From Endomychus coccineus (lineage: Eukaryota > Arthropoda > Insecta > Coleoptera > Endomychidae), in contig OY294068.1 in assembly GCA_958510875.1 (NCBI GenBank), positions 178,653,411 through 178,717,410 on the forward strand: 64,000 nt of DNA, in the 5' to 3' direction. This document shows, piece by piece, positions 1-11,700 of this stretch. A program made the position numbers and the translations under genes. How positions within the stretch are numbered: position 1 is the first letter of the stretch; each line of letters starts with the position of its first letter. The notes under the pieces are model-generated. The model worked only from the letters and a program-made list of their open reading frames with translations, was not told the DNA's origin and searched no databases.

Positions 1-390
1 TTTTATCATGGAATGTCATGGCCAAATATGAAGTTAATGTGTGGATGAACTCATTGCGTCTATCTGATTCTAGTCTGATTCAACAGGTCGAAGAGACTGT
101 CAACTCTCAACAGCTTCGTTCACATGCTACCAATTATCAAATTATATTCAGAATGATTTTTGGCAACCCTGGTCTCTATCTGAGCTCTGGCTGGATGCTG
201 CAGCTCGGAAGAGTTGTCAACTCTCAACAGCTGCGTTCATATCCTCCCTATTTGAATTAGAATTTCATGGCCAATCATCAATCACAATCAATTATCCTAG
301 CGTCTATCTGATTCTGGCCAGATTCAACAGGTCGAAGGAGCTGTCAACTCCCAACAGCCTCGTTCATATTCTCCTAATTTGAATTGTACT
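1..390. repeat. Degenerate tandem repeat, about 3 copies of a 120-125 bp unit
   Basis: A block containing GTCAACTCTCAACAGC followed by a GTTCAYAT tail occurs near 98, 216 and 342, giving a period of about 118-126 bases. The words CATGGCCAA (near 18 and 266) and TCTATCTGATTC (near 60 and 303) recur two units apart. The open frame through the first two copies is a by-product of the repeat and resembles no known protein. The array may continue left of the window. Confidence 0.75.
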
Positions 391-639
391 TGTTAATATA
401 CGTGATATTATTTTCGTGAAATTATTCTTTTTGATTCAATATCTGTCAAGGTCCTTCATTAGGACAGTTAGTGAAATATATCTGAGTAGGTACATTGCAC
501 AACACTTGAAGTGGATAGGTATTAGGGGAATATTTAAATTTCCTGGGTCAATATTTGGAATAAACAAAATTCGGATATATTCAACCAAACATCTGATGAA
601 ATATCTACTCGATCGTAGAGGAGTGTATTAGGCTGTGCC

Positions 640-2690
640 AAAAAAAATTGTTATTCTTTTATTTCGCTCTTCTTCGTTCAAATTCATTCAGGTCCCCCAA
701 ATTTGGAACAAATCGGCTAATATTTAGGGGTGCATCAAGCCCAAAACGTGCTTTTTGAAGTTTTTCCTCAATTTTTGAGAGGTTTCATAACACTGTTCTA
801 CAATAAAGAGATGTTTGACACTTTGGAGACATTATTACATTCAAACACAAAGTATTTGATGCAGTTCAGTTGCCACATCCACTTTCCCACAGATACATTG
901 GCGAAAAGAACCATTTTTTTAAAGCCTAAAAACTGTAATTTCAACTTTCAATTTAAATAACTTTATATTTTCAGGTTCCTGATGCGTCATATGCTCTGTT
1001 AACGTAGTCTAGTATCACGTAGCATTAATTGAATTGATAATTTCATGAAAAATTGCCCATCAGTTATGATAATCTACACTCGAGTGGAAAATCGCACCAC
1101 TTGAAAATGCACCAAAAATGGCAAAAATTCAGAGTGTCTTAACTCGGTTGCATTTAGTTGAGAATGGATGAATCTTTGAGTTCTGTGAAAGTTAGAACCT
1201 TCCCTTTAATGTGATGCTAGTTAATGTGATACCAAATCTATTCCACCCCCTCCCACTCCGCTAAGAAACATATTTTTCTTAGCGGATTGGGAGGACTCCT
1301 CTAAGAAAAATATGTTCCTTGTCAAAAAATTTCCCACTTTGACAGCTTTTAGCCGGTTAAAGGGTTATTATTAAATCCAAATTCTGACACCGAATTAGAG
1401 ATGTGAAGAACGCGTTGTATCGATGAACTATTCTCTCAACATACATGTAACTTGTTGGAAAGATTTGACGAGAACTGCGACTTTTTAATTGAAGATCCAT
1501 CTGCGTGGAAAAGCTAGTCTTATATAGAAGCGAAAGAAAAAATTTCATTTTTGCGCGTTACGAATGACACCGCGGAAAGAGGTATAGCATTAATTACAAA
1601 ATATAATTCCGAATTGACGAAGAACGAAGAGCAAAAGCAGTACCTGTTGGAAGTTGTCGAGGAGCACAGACGGCGAACTCCAAGCGTTGCGAAAAAAGCG
1701 TTGATATGATGTATGATTGTAAATTATTAAATGATTTTTAGAAATATTCGATTGTAGATACTAGAATATACTCTGTACTCAACACATTCTGTTAACTTTA
1801 TGACTCGTTGATTAATTTTATAAAGATTCATTGATTGGCAAAGTTGTAACCAAAAAAAAAACACAAAACGGTACTTTTTTTTTAATTCATAACTTTCCGC
1901 CAAATCATCGTAGAAACTCGAGTTTTTAATGAACTTGAAGGAAAGTTATTAAAATGTATTGACCTGTTGTCTGATTGAGTCCAAGATTTTTTCGGCTTGG
2001 AATACGAGCTGTCAAATTGGAACATTTTTTGACATCAGGAACATATTTTTCTAAGTGGAGAGGGATGAGGTGGAATTGATTTGGTATCACATTCACTAGC
2101 ATCACATTACAGGAAAGGTTCTAACCTTCTCAAAACTCAAAGATTCATCCATTTTCGACTAAATGCAACCGAGTTAAGGCACTCTGAATTTTTGCCAATT
2201 TTGGTGCATTTTCAAGTGGTGCGTTTTTCCACTCGAATGTGGATTATCACAACTGATGGGCGATTTTCTCTGAAATTATCAATTCAATTGATGCTACGTG
2301 ATACTAGACTACGTTAAAAGAGCATATGACGCATCACGAACCTAAAAAAATAAAGTGATTTAAGTTGAAACTTGAAATTACAGTTCTTAGGCCTTTAAAA
2401 ATGGTTCTTTTCACCAATATATCTGTGGGAAAGTGGATGTGGCAACTGAAATGCACTGCATTCTTTGTGACCGAATGTTATGATGTCTCCCAAGTGTCAA
2501 ACATCCCGTTATTGTAGCACAGTGTTATGAAACATCTCAAAAATTGAGGAAAATCTTTAAAAAACACGTTTTGGGCTTGATGCACCTCTAAATATTAACC
2601 GATTTGTTTCAAATTCGGTCCAACTGAATGAATTTGAACGGGGAATGATAGACTCGAAGAAGAGCGAAATAAAAAAATATCTTTATAAAT
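640..2690. mobile_element. DNA transposon with very long terminal inverted repeats, internally decayed
   Basis: The block from about 640 to 1355 is repeated as a diverged reverse complement from about 2010 to 2690. Examples are TTTATTTCGCTCTTCTTCG at the outer left and its complement at the outer right, and the CACTCGAGTGGAAAATCGCA and ACTTGAAAATGCACCAAAA stretches that reappear inverted near 2200-2240. Each arm is therefore roughly 0.7 kb, around a 0.65-kb centre that holds a transposase-like relic. The left arm carries an extra small hairpin, CCGCTAAGAAA paired with TTTCTTAGCGG, near 1258-1285. Exact ends and a target duplication could not be resolved. Long arms of this kind are typical of some cut-and-paste transposons and of foldback derivatives. 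Confidence 0.8.
1407..1709 (+). pseudogene. C-terminal relic of a transposase-like protein
   Basis: Between the two long inverted arms, one reading frame runs from about 1407 to a TGA at 1707-1709, broken by a single TAG at 1515-1517. Its last part reads NDTAERGIALI, then LTKNEEQKQYLLEVVEEHR. This closely resembles, from memory, the conserved C-terminus of a transposase-like protein family common in arthropod genomes (consensus NDTAERGV..LI..YN..LTKDEEQKQ). No family name can be given without a search. Everything N-terminal, including any catalytic residues, is missing, and a TGA at 1404-1406 closes the frame upstream. The position inside a long inverted repeat supports it being the remnant of that element's own transposase. 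It is non-functional. Confidence 0.6.
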
Positions 2691-2699
2691 AAGATAATG

Positions 2700-3540
2700 A
2701 TTATTACCAACGTATACTTCATTCCATGCGACCATTACGTCCTATGAAACATTATCATTCAGTAAGTTCTACTATTAAAACACTTTTCTCCATTATATTT
2801 TATATCCTTTGTAATTCAATATACATCATATTGAACGAGGCTGTAGTTATTTACAGTTTCTATACTAAGACATCAATGGAATTCGTCAGAGTGAATTAAA
2901 ATGAACAAGAGAAGTCTGCATCAAATGCAAGAATAATGCATCAACATCCACGTTTTCGATAGTAAATTGAATGTTCAGTCTTTAAAATTGAAAAGCTTCA
3001 CCGTTGAATCCGTTCAATTCCGACTTCAGAATGCTCATATTGGGGAAGAATATCCGAGGTTCAGTTCAATAGAGAATTGGTTCCGGTAGTTTGGATTTTG
3101 CTTGCAGTTTCAGTTTTATTAAAGGGTAATTGGCGTCGAATATTTCATTACCAGCAATATTATTTTATACTCCAGAAATTCGCTCCTGAACGCTAAATCG
3201 CTCTAGATTTCTTGAATGATTGATTGAACATTGTACGTTCACTTCTTTTATGAGACATTTATGGCACGTACAGTTTCACGAGTTCTCTTAAAACTAACAT
3301 AAAGCTTTGATGTTCAGAAACTATTTTGTCTGGTTGTTTATATTGATTTTGATATTATTCAAATCGAATTAGATTGAAGATATTGAGTGACATAGGAGGT
3401 CCGTATCTAAGTTATCTTATTCGGTATTATTCAGGTGCCCTAATGAAAAACTGAATGCTCAGAGCATTAAGTCGAAAACGACTGTCCTGTTACCTTAATG
3501 TTATCCGAGAATTTTTTCAAGAAGAACTGTTCTGGTATCT
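2700..3540. other. AT-rich spacer, nothing recognised
   Basis: No coding or repeat structure was recognised here. The right end may include decayed upstream parts of the PLE that becomes readable near 3560. Confidence 0.4.
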
Positions 3541-3549
3541 TAATTTAAG

Positions 3550-4490
3550 TGGGCAGAACATGTATCGCCATAGTCTCCAATAATATAAAATACAAACTAA
3601 GACTTTCGGATCCTAATCTTCCGAAACTGTATTGCCTACCTAAAACTACTAAACCGGGCAATTCCATGAGACCAATCATTTCAAACATTAATTTTATCAC
3701 GTATAGCAAAATGGTTAATCAAGGTATTCAGCAATATCCAAGCCGCACCCAAATTTGGCTGTGAGAAATTCTTTGGAACTAATTGCAAAATTGCCACTTG
3801 AACCTGGTGATACCCTCGTTTCATCTGATGTTGTTTCACTATTCACAAATACCCCAAACCCTGAGTCGATAATTATTCTGAGGAAATGGCTTTCAAATAT
3901 TAATATCCCCGATACAAGCTGCACAGAATACGTGATCATCATACGTCTTTGTATGGAGCAACATTATTCCACTTTTAACAAAAATTACTATGAACAAACA
4001 AGCGAATGAGCAATCCACTCTTTCCTCTTATGACTGATATTTTCCTGAGCGAACTTAATTCAAAATTGAAGCAGTTTCCAAAAGTTTGATCTTTGTTGAT
4101 GACATTTTGGGGAATATAAGTAAAGATTTTGATTTGCATTGCTTTTTAAACACGCCTAATACACAATTTGATTCACTGAAATTCACTGTCGGGAAAGAAA
4201 CAGATAATTAGCTTCCTTTCCTCAATATTAACATTACAAAAGATAGTGATCACTTGGAATTCGACATATATAGATACCCCACTCGAATGAATGGATATAC
4301 TCATGCGGATTCAGCTACACAATTTAATTATACTACTAGCTCCATTTAATAGTTTTGTTCATAGATTATTCATCGTCCCTTTGAGCCAGCAAAATTATGA
4401 TAACAAAGTTGAGAAACTTCAGGAAATAGCGTTGGACAATGGTTGTGACAAATCTTTGATCAACAATATGAGTTCTGAAAACGGCTGACC
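3550..4490 (+). pseudogene. Penelope-like element reverse transcriptase fragment (copy 1)
   Basis: Frameshifted plus-strand segments match the PLE reverse transcriptase (RT) in order: LPKLYCLPKTTKPGNSMRPI near 3619-3680, the finger/palm block DVVSLFTNTP near 3825-3860, a catalytic FVDDIL at 4092-4109, and the thumb-side block LPFLNINITKDSDHLEFDIY near 4210-4270 followed by R-PT. The tail near 4395-4480 (NKVEKLQEIALDNG) matches the linker before the GIY-YIG endonuclease, but that domain is absent here. PLEs are retroelements that encode an RT fused to a GIY-YIG nuclease. This copy is 5'- and 3'-truncated and carries several frameshifts. It is the same family as the PLE at 42.8-45.8 kb and provides an uninterrupted version of that element's mariner insertion site near 4266. 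Confidence 0.85.
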
Positions 4491-4499
4491 CTGCACGCG

Positions 4500-5465
4500 T
4501 TTGACGCTCATAGATGCCTTTAGTCTTGTTTTGTAGTGCAAGGAAGTCCTGGCTGTAACATTCGGAGGTAAGAAGCTAGAGTCAGTGTGAGTACCTTCTC
4601 GATTACTCTCTAGTGAAAAAGAAAGACAAACGCAATCTCATTGACGCCGACCTCCGCACCCTCAGAGACCTACTGGATAAACAATAGCTCTCGGAGTGTC
4701 TTGGTGCTCCTGGTATGAGATTAATGCATATGTTAATGAGCCAGATTGTAGTACATGTTAACGAAATTACCTCTCACATCATAGAATATACACTGGACAC
4801 TCTCAGGCTGCAAAACCCAGGCATCGCCTGAGGCCAGAAGATCAGTCGAAGCAGCATTCTCGCATATGGCGCTGCCTCAGCTGGCTGGACTCACGCTTGT
4901 TTCATGGCGAGCACTATGGATGAAATTTAACAAGGCGGTTTCATTAATCATTAACTAGTTTTCAGTTAAATGTCAGAAATGACACAATGACAGGGATCAA
5001 CGAAGATATGCGCTTGGGAATTATAAATCAGTCATTTAACAAAAAAGGCCAATTCTAAAGAAAGTAATAAATAAAAGGGTTTCCCATAAATTTCTTTATA
5101 TGGTTTCTCTGAGTTCTTATCTAAGTCTTAATCAATTTACAATAAATCTTTGTATTCAAAAAGAGGAAAGAATCATTTTCAGAGAATTTTTAACTGGTCT
5201 GTGCTTTTGGTTCATCTGAATGTACTGTCATCACCGTGTTATTCATTATGACATCTGTGTGGTTAGGTTTATCAATGGCAAATCTATGTTTATTAAACAA
5301 ATCGATGGTAGAAGCTGTTACTTTATGGTGATTTATAATGATGATTGAAGGAAAGAACAATCATTTTTTTTCTTACCACTTTCAATAATAACATGAAAAT
5401 GTTAATATGGTTTCAACACCAAGTGCTATTATCAAACAGATAAAAAATTTGAAAAGTAAACTGTA
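4500..5465. other. Unassigned region
   Basis: No coding relic was recognised. The words near 4840-4875 (ATGGCGCTGCC context) recur loosely near 22800-22850, which may mean a shared, very old repeat, but the match is too short to call. Confidence 0.3.
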
Positions 5466-5468
5466 AAA

Positions 5469-5522
5469 AGTTCAAGTATAAATAGAATAGAAAAGGGGGA
5501 AGTTTCTATTTATACTTGAACT
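5469..5522. repeat. Perfect 19-bp inverted repeat (hairpin, 16-nt loop)
   Basis: AGTTCAAGTATAAATAGAA at 5469-5487 is the exact reverse complement of 5504-5522. The G-rich 16-base loop contains AAAAGGGGGAAG. No other element boundary was seen around it. It could be a short MITE relic or a chance survivor of a larger palindrome. Confidence 0.8.
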
Positions 5523-5524
5523 GT

Positions 5525-7585
5525 TTATTGTTGGCACTCGTTTTAAACTTGGTTTTAAAACTAAGCTCAACGTTTTCATGTTATTATTAAAGTCATATAT
5601 GAGCAAAGTAATTGTCCTTTTATTTAATCACTATGTTCATTATTCCATTCAAGTAAGAATCATTAAATCTGAATATCAAATAGTTGTGACTTACGGTTCT
5701 CATAGTGAACTTTATGTGGTGGTTATAAATTTGATTTTTCCAATTAAATTAATTATTATTAATTGAAATGCATCCAATAAGCTATAATCTATATTGTATA
5801 ACCAATAAGTTACTGATTAAATTTTGAATCAAGCAATTGCTTTTCCAGATGTCTGTTTATAAACCCCTTTCTCCTGGTGAAATACAAATTCTAAACTCCC
5901 TGAATTCAAAGTTCTGAATTTATAAATACACTTAATGAGCATTTAATATTATGACATCTCAAGTAACTTTCCAATAAATGGAAATTCGAGTTTATTCTAA
6001 GATCGGAATAGTTAAAAGGATATCAAATTCTTCCATTTGGATAAAGTTTGAGTTTAATAATTTGGAACAGTTGTTGAATCAATTCGGAATTTAATTAAAA
6101 CAGTTGTTATTCCGAATCACATTCCAATTTATTCCAATAAATATAAACTGGCGGGCAGATTACGCGAGATAAATCTTAGCGATTGAGAGACATAACAAGA
6201 TGTAGAGAAAGTATTGTGGAAGATTTACTTTGGCCTCATTTGCGTGGTGCCTCTCTAGGGAAATGGTGAAGCAGTGAACTCGGCAGTTCCATTTAAACAA
6301 CGTAGTATCACGATTCTGCCCTTCCATTCTTTATCTAGCTTTCTATGGACCCTTTTTATCATCGCTGAATCAGATTTAGTTATAATGGAACTACGGTACT
6401 GACGATTCGGTAACGATATGCAATTTTAAAATGAGTCCATGCTTCAGGGTGACCCACATATTCATTTGTATACTGACTGGCAATAGATATACCATAGAAT
6501 GTGATAGAATAATGATACTCTTTCGCACATTTCTTGTATCTTGCATCGGTCTTGTCGATATTTTTCTAACTCAGGGGATAAAGAATCTATAGAGTATTTA
6601 CAAATTGTCAAGAAATAAGTGGGTCATGATATTAATAGAGTAGCTAACACGAGAAGCGACATGTTGCATGAATGCACGTCGTTATGAATGTAATTGGCAA
6701 AAATACCAATATACTGGCTCATTTTTGGTGGATGATCTATTAGAAGCTTACGGAGAACTACTAATCATAGAATTTGAAAAGTTTTGTTACATATTTAAGT
6801 AAGAAATGATGTCTCTATTTTTAAATATCTTTTTTCTCAAATTAAATTATTAGCAATCTATTTTTTCCTTCTATACAGTAAATCATTTTTATGCCTATAA
6901 TTATCTTTATGATATTTTATTTCAATGTATTATCTGATTACTTTGAACTATTTTTCGTTAGTGGATGTCAATTTTATTCGCAGATATAGTAAACCTTCTC
7001 AAAAGCAGTAGCTGAAAATTATATGAAATTTTGGCCGTTTTGAGGAGTGGCTGTTGTTAATGACTACAAGCTCTGAGGGATTATGTGAAAAAAATAACAA
7101 CTTTTATGTATGCACTATAAATGTACTCATATATTTTCATTTTTATCAACATAATGTGATGTAACTGAAATACAAAACCACTTTTGAATGATTAAACATT
7201 ATAATTTGTGCAAAAACTATTCAATGGAAGTCTGTTTAAAATTATTTATTTTGGATTTTGTTACTACGAGTACATTCTCAGTTTTCAGCACTAGCCAAGT
7301 CGCCTGTGTTTTCCGTCAATAAAAAATTTGTATGTCCTTCAGTTTTTCACAAACTCATATTTTGCACAAATTAACTCTCTTGGTCTTTTGGTCACATTCA
7401 AATTCTTCATCTACAATAGGACCGGTTTTGCTATCTTTGTCAGTGAATTCCTGAATTATTTCCTGCAAATGAAAATCTGGGTTCTGAATCGATTAAGAAA
7501 TATTTCCCCAGTTCTAGATTCCCTGGCATATTTTTTAAGAGAGAGGACAACTGAGTGAAATGTCATTCTTTTCTTAGATCGTTTC
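5525..7585. other. AT-rich spacer, nothing recognised
   Basis: About 2 kb with only short, low-complexity open frames. No domain, tandem array or long inverted repeat was recognised. Confidence 0.4.
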
Positions 7586-7589
7586 CATG

Positions 7590-8285
7590 AATCCAGCCTT
7601 TTGGAAAAATTTTCATACAATCACAGATGGAACATTTTTCCATGCTGCAACTATCCATACCATAGCACTTGACAAATCTATGCGTTTTTCTGCTATTTCA
7701 AAATTATCATCGGTGATCGTAAAAGCCAAATGTCTTCTTATCAAAAATTTTATTTTGCAATGTTATCCCTTGATACAGGGGTTGGCAAAGAGACATAGTG
7801 CTGGGAGATAGACAGACAATTAGAACATTTCCCAATTCTATTTTTGGTTTGCGTTGGAAGTAGCGTTATCTTAGAATGAAAGAATTTTTCTACCCTGCTA
7901 CCCTGGTTTTTCATTTATTTGTCAAAGTTCTTAACCAAAAACTCATTATCTCTGTTGTCATCCAAGCTTTTCTATTGAATACCCATTCTATTGGCAATTT
8001 ATCTATATGTGCTCTTCTGAAACAACGCGGATTTTTGCTTTTCCCTATAACTAGTAGATTTTCCTTCTCCCTATTCATGTTATAGCTATGAAAAAGTGTC
8101 GCTTGCTGATTAACTTATTTTTTCCAGGATATTTATCACTCTTGAATGCAAAAGTTTTGTTTGCCATTGCCAAATAGTGAAGTCTGGTGTCGCTAGCATC
8201 AAAACTATCTTTATCGTAGTCCTTGATAATTGATTCCAATTCAACTTTCCTATCTTCGACACTTACTACTTACTATATCAAATAG
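7590..8285 (-). pseudogene. Tigger/pogo-type (CENP-B/jerky-like) DDE transposase relic
   Basis: Reading the minus strand from about 8280 downward gives a decayed DDE superfamily endonuclease domain. The first block, DKDSFDASDTRLHYLAMANK with DASDTRL at 8180-8200, corresponds to the family's NADETG motif carrying the first catalytic aspartate. The core block contains LLVIGKSKNPRCF and then NRKAWMTTEI (about 8060-7950), the classic LPLLVIGKSK...KAWMT signature. The last block, NVLIVCLSPSTMSLCQPLYQ near 7830-7765, matches the family's L..LPPNTTSL.QPMDQG. Several stops and frameshifts separate the blocks, and the FLDNC aspartate segment is not readable. These transposases mobilise pogo/Tigger DNA elements; this copy is dead. 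No N-terminal CENP-B-type DNA-binding domain or terminal repeats were found. Confidence 0.75.
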
Positions 8286-8394
8286 TAAGTAATTTTTTGT
8301 TTTATTCACATTCCATGATGAATTAATTGGATTGACTCTGCGCAAGGTTTGTGTTTCTAGCAAATTTTCCTAAATGCCAATGGCCAAAGGCAAC

Positions 8395-8674
8395 CAGTAA
8401 CGTAGTTAATTCCCGCTCCGTCCCCCGCATATAAACTAAAATAAAAAAAGGAAAATAACAAATATACTTTGAAATTTAACTAAAAATAATCAACATATTT
8501 TGATTATTGAAAATAATTGGTTAATTACACGTAATTAATAGTATATCTTATAATATATTATATACCATAAAAATTTTTCCAACACTCGAAATTAATATTT
8601 TGATTTTCTCTTGCGCCCCTACAGACATGCGCTCCCGCACCGAGGAGGTTGCTGGGGCGTTATTTACGCTACTG
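8395..8674. mobile_element. 280-bp hAT-type MITE with 8-bp target site duplication
   Basis: The ends read CAGTAACGTAGTTAA (8395 onward) and, inverted, CAGTAGCGTAAATAA (from 8674 backward). The 8 bases outside are AAGGCAAC (8387-8394) and AAGGCGAC (8675-8682), a 7/8 match. A CAGTRRCGTA terminus with an 8-bp duplication is characteristic of non-autonomous hAT elements. The interior is AT-rich and non-coding, with C-rich patches near each end. Confidence 0.8.
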
Positions 8675-8683
8675 AAGGCGACC

Positions 8684-9285
8684 CCAAATTGTTAAATTGT
8701 TAGTCAATTGGTAGCAACTTGTGAACTTTTCTAAATTTATAGGGTTCATAATTATTTTTTCATAAAATTCACCAAGCAGTAACTTTTGTATTACCTGAAA
8801 TCAACTGCATTTTACGTAACGAAAGGAAGGTTTGTTTTGAATTCCCCAAAAACAGTAATTTTTTCATGAGAATGACTATTCCTCTATTCCTGGCTTCATA
8901 CGTTCTTGCTCTTGGTTTTCTAAGCAATCCAGAAAACATTTTCCAAAAGGGTTGTCTCCTTTGAGGGTATCGGTCGAAAGGAATATTGCTGGCGGCCTGA
9001 GCATCTTCATATGATTTCTAATAGCACGTTAAAATGTAAAGTTTTTCGTAATTTTAAATAGTATACTCAAAAGCAAACTTCATTTGAATAAAAAATAATA
9101 ATTGTTTGCTAGATTTAGCTACTCGCCTAAACTTAATATGCAAAATTCATATATAGTGTTTTTAAAAAAGCAAAAAAAAAATTACAAGGAAGCAGCAAAT
9201 AATATACATATTTGGAAAGATAAATTTATTTCAAAGACGAATACTCAAAAATATACAGGATGCTTGCCTTTTACAGCTACATAGT
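8684..9285. other. Spacer, nothing recognised
   Basis: AT-rich, with no coding relic or repeat structure recognised. Confidence 0.35.
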
Positions 9286-9362
9286 CAATTGTCGAGTTTT
9301 CTGGCTGGTTCATCAAAATACCAAGATATGAAAATTTGTGTGGTGCGTCTTAGATCACAGCA
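9286..9362 (+). repeat. Dispersed repeat, copy 1
   Basis: This stretch (ATTGTCGAGTTTTCTGGCTG, then CATCAAAATACCAAGATATG and TTGTGTGGTGCGTCTTA) is about 80-85% identical to 23668-23745. It is followed by a GC-richer stretch (CTCGGGGACTGCCGCGG near 9389) that is not present at the second copy. It is a fragment of an unnamed interspersed repeat. Confidence 0.65.
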
Positions 9363-9804
9363 AAAATAAAAAAATGGAACGTGTGGCACTCGGGGACTGC
9401 CGCGGTAAAGCTATTGCATAGCACTACGCCACTGGAAAAAGTTGGGCAGAAAAACATCCACTACCCCTTCAGAATCTTCACGAATTATGAGTGAAAAAAT
9501 TGTTTGATCGCATAGAACATAGCTTGGTATGAGTAGAAAATGTTCGCAAAAGATGTTTTCTGTACGATAAACAGTTCCGGAGATATTTGCAAAAAACGAA
9601 ATTTTCGTTTCAATTTCAACACCCTGTATCTCAAAAACTAAGCGTCTGCATATATGTTCATAGGAACTTTTTTCCTCAAAATCAAATTTTCTATCGACTG
9701 TTGAACATATAGTGTAGTACCAAAAGACGCCACGTAGGGGAAACATAAACGGCGTCACGTAAGAGTATCATCTTGATCTCTATGAAGAGTATTCTGTGAC
9801 AAGC

Positions 9805-9840
9805 ATAGATAACTCTACTACCGGTAGTAGAGCTATCTAT
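9805..9840. repeat. 36-bp near-perfect palindrome
   Basis: ATAGATAACTCTACTACC at 9805-9822 is followed directly by a reverse complement with a single mismatch, centred on ACCGGT. No loop separates the arms, so it can extrude as a cruciform. Confidence 0.8.
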
Positions 9841-10265
9841 GGTGACAGTTGACTTGCAAACACAATTTTATACGAAAGTTTCAACGTTCAGATCTCGATA
9901 ACGCTTCCGGCTCCGGGATTTTCACGTGGCCTATCGAAATTAGAAGGTTCGAATTGTATAAAAACACAATTGCATGAACGCCAGACGTCTTATGTAATTA
10001 GCTACGAACGCAAACATTTTGACATATGCCACCAGGAGCTCCCTGAGCGTAAGTTAGAGTTTATACATTTTACCTCTATTTTGTTAATTTGGGGCCGTTT
10101 CGAACCCCGTGCGGCTATGGCCGCTAGCTTTTACCCGCTTTCGGTATATTTAAGTAGCTAGAAAATTCCCTTTCGTACGTGGCACGTCAGTTGCTAGTAG
10201 GTGACAGCTGAGAATACCTCAAACTGTTTTAAATAAAATTTTCTTATTTAATCGACATTTTGGGG
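9840..10265 (+). mobile_element. Possible solo LTR (weak)
   Basis: The block is richer in GC than its surroundings and holds, in order, a TATA-like TATATTTAAGTAG near 10146, an AATAAA polyadenylation-type word near 10232, and ATTTTGGGGCCCGAGAC near 10257, a sequence type that often follows an LTR as primer-binding site. No second LTR, gag or pol was found. The 5' boundary is a guess. It could equally be another kind of repeat. Confidence 0.25.
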
Positions 10266-10269
10266 CCCG

Positions 10270-11692
10270 AGACTATGCTATTTAGTTGGCCCCGTTCATA
10301 AACTAACGACATAGAGCGAAAAGTCTTCGTTAAGACGTTCTATGTACCGTAAATTCGCGAGCTACGCGCTTCTCACGTGAACGTCATTCGATTTATCGAA
10401 AATTAACCAATTCAAAACAGTTTCCGACCCAGTTTGGGGCTATCACGACCTTTTAAAAGGTTCAAAGTTAACATTTCGACAATTTTAAGCTCGGCCGAGC
10501 TACATGGTAGGCGGAATGGTGGGTGTCAGGATTCATTACAGTATTTGTTTTTTGTTTTTTTAGATTTCCGTTACGGAAATCTAAATCTTTTGTTATTTTT
10601 TCTTGATTCGGTCGATGCGCTCAAAGTCCGCGATAAAAGCTATATGCAATAGCTTAAAAACTTTATGCCATAGATTGGAAACCATTTTTTTACAAGTAAA
10701 GCTAGAGACACTATTGAATTCTATGGATAAGAAACGTCACCCTTATCCTCTAAAAGTTTTAGTGGATAAAGTTGATTTTTTTCTTATTCATATTGTATAG
10801 TGTATCTATAGTGTGAACTCTTTTATAGTTTAACATTGAATTCCTTCAAAATAAAGCCTAGAGAATGTTTTTTAAAGAAACACACAATATTCATAACTAA
10901 ATATCTTACGGAGATGATCAGTTTCTCAAAAAATCGAGCTTGTAACATGTTGGTAACTTTTTTCTAGCTTCGCTAGAAATTGATGTCCAATTCGGAACAC
11001 CTACAGTTCTAAGACAATTCGTTCTATCGGACCACGCTTTATGTGATAATCTTGTAAGCAAGTAATCTCTTCAATCGTCGTTCTATTTTGTAGATTTCTT
11101 CGGAATATTTTTCGGTTACAATCAGCAAACCGAATAGCAATGTTGAAGTTGAACTCTGATACGGAATTAAAACTATATTTTCAATAACCACTAATATGAC
11201 CGATTCAGATTCTAAGCACATTTCTGATTCCTGGGAAAAATAAAAGTGTCTTTTGTATAATTTATTGGTGGCTCCTCAGCCTGGCAAATGATAAAGAAGG
11301 GAGCAGGATAGTGTGTGGTGGTTGGCACGCCAGACACGAGCCTGGAGTGAGATTTATTTCGCCTTTAGTTACTGTTTCTGTCGCTAGAGGTGTTGTATTT
11401 TATCCCTGATATTGAACAGGCAACACAATATCCTCCTATTTGGAAATCGCCACCTTCATCCACTTTTAATATATTTCTATACGATATTTCAGATTTCCCA
11501 AAGCATTCAGGATGTTGAGCTTCACATCGAATACTGGTGGAAGGTGATGTTGAAAATGAACTAATATGTAGTTTGAATATGAAGTGCTTTCGGTTCATTA
11601 CTATTATCCATTTTTCATTCATAGATGTTCAAGAGAGAACGCAAATTGTAGAAAGATTTTACTTCTTCTCTAGTATACGTAAATGTTATCAT
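10270..11692. other. Unassigned region
   Basis: No coding relic was recognised. A 21-bp palindrome (AGATTTCCGT, T, ACGGAAATCT arrangement) lies near 10562-10582. Confidence 0.35.
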
Positions 11693-11700
11693 ATTCAGAT

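Noticed and set aside
4560..4920. Possible shared repeat between 4830-4880 and 22800-22850 around ATGGCGCTGCC.
   Set aside because: The match is too short and gapped to separate from chance by eye.
9411..9758. 115-codon open frame on the minus strand.
   Set aside because: No family recognised, and it lies in repeat-like sequence next to a dispersed repeat; not supported as a gene.
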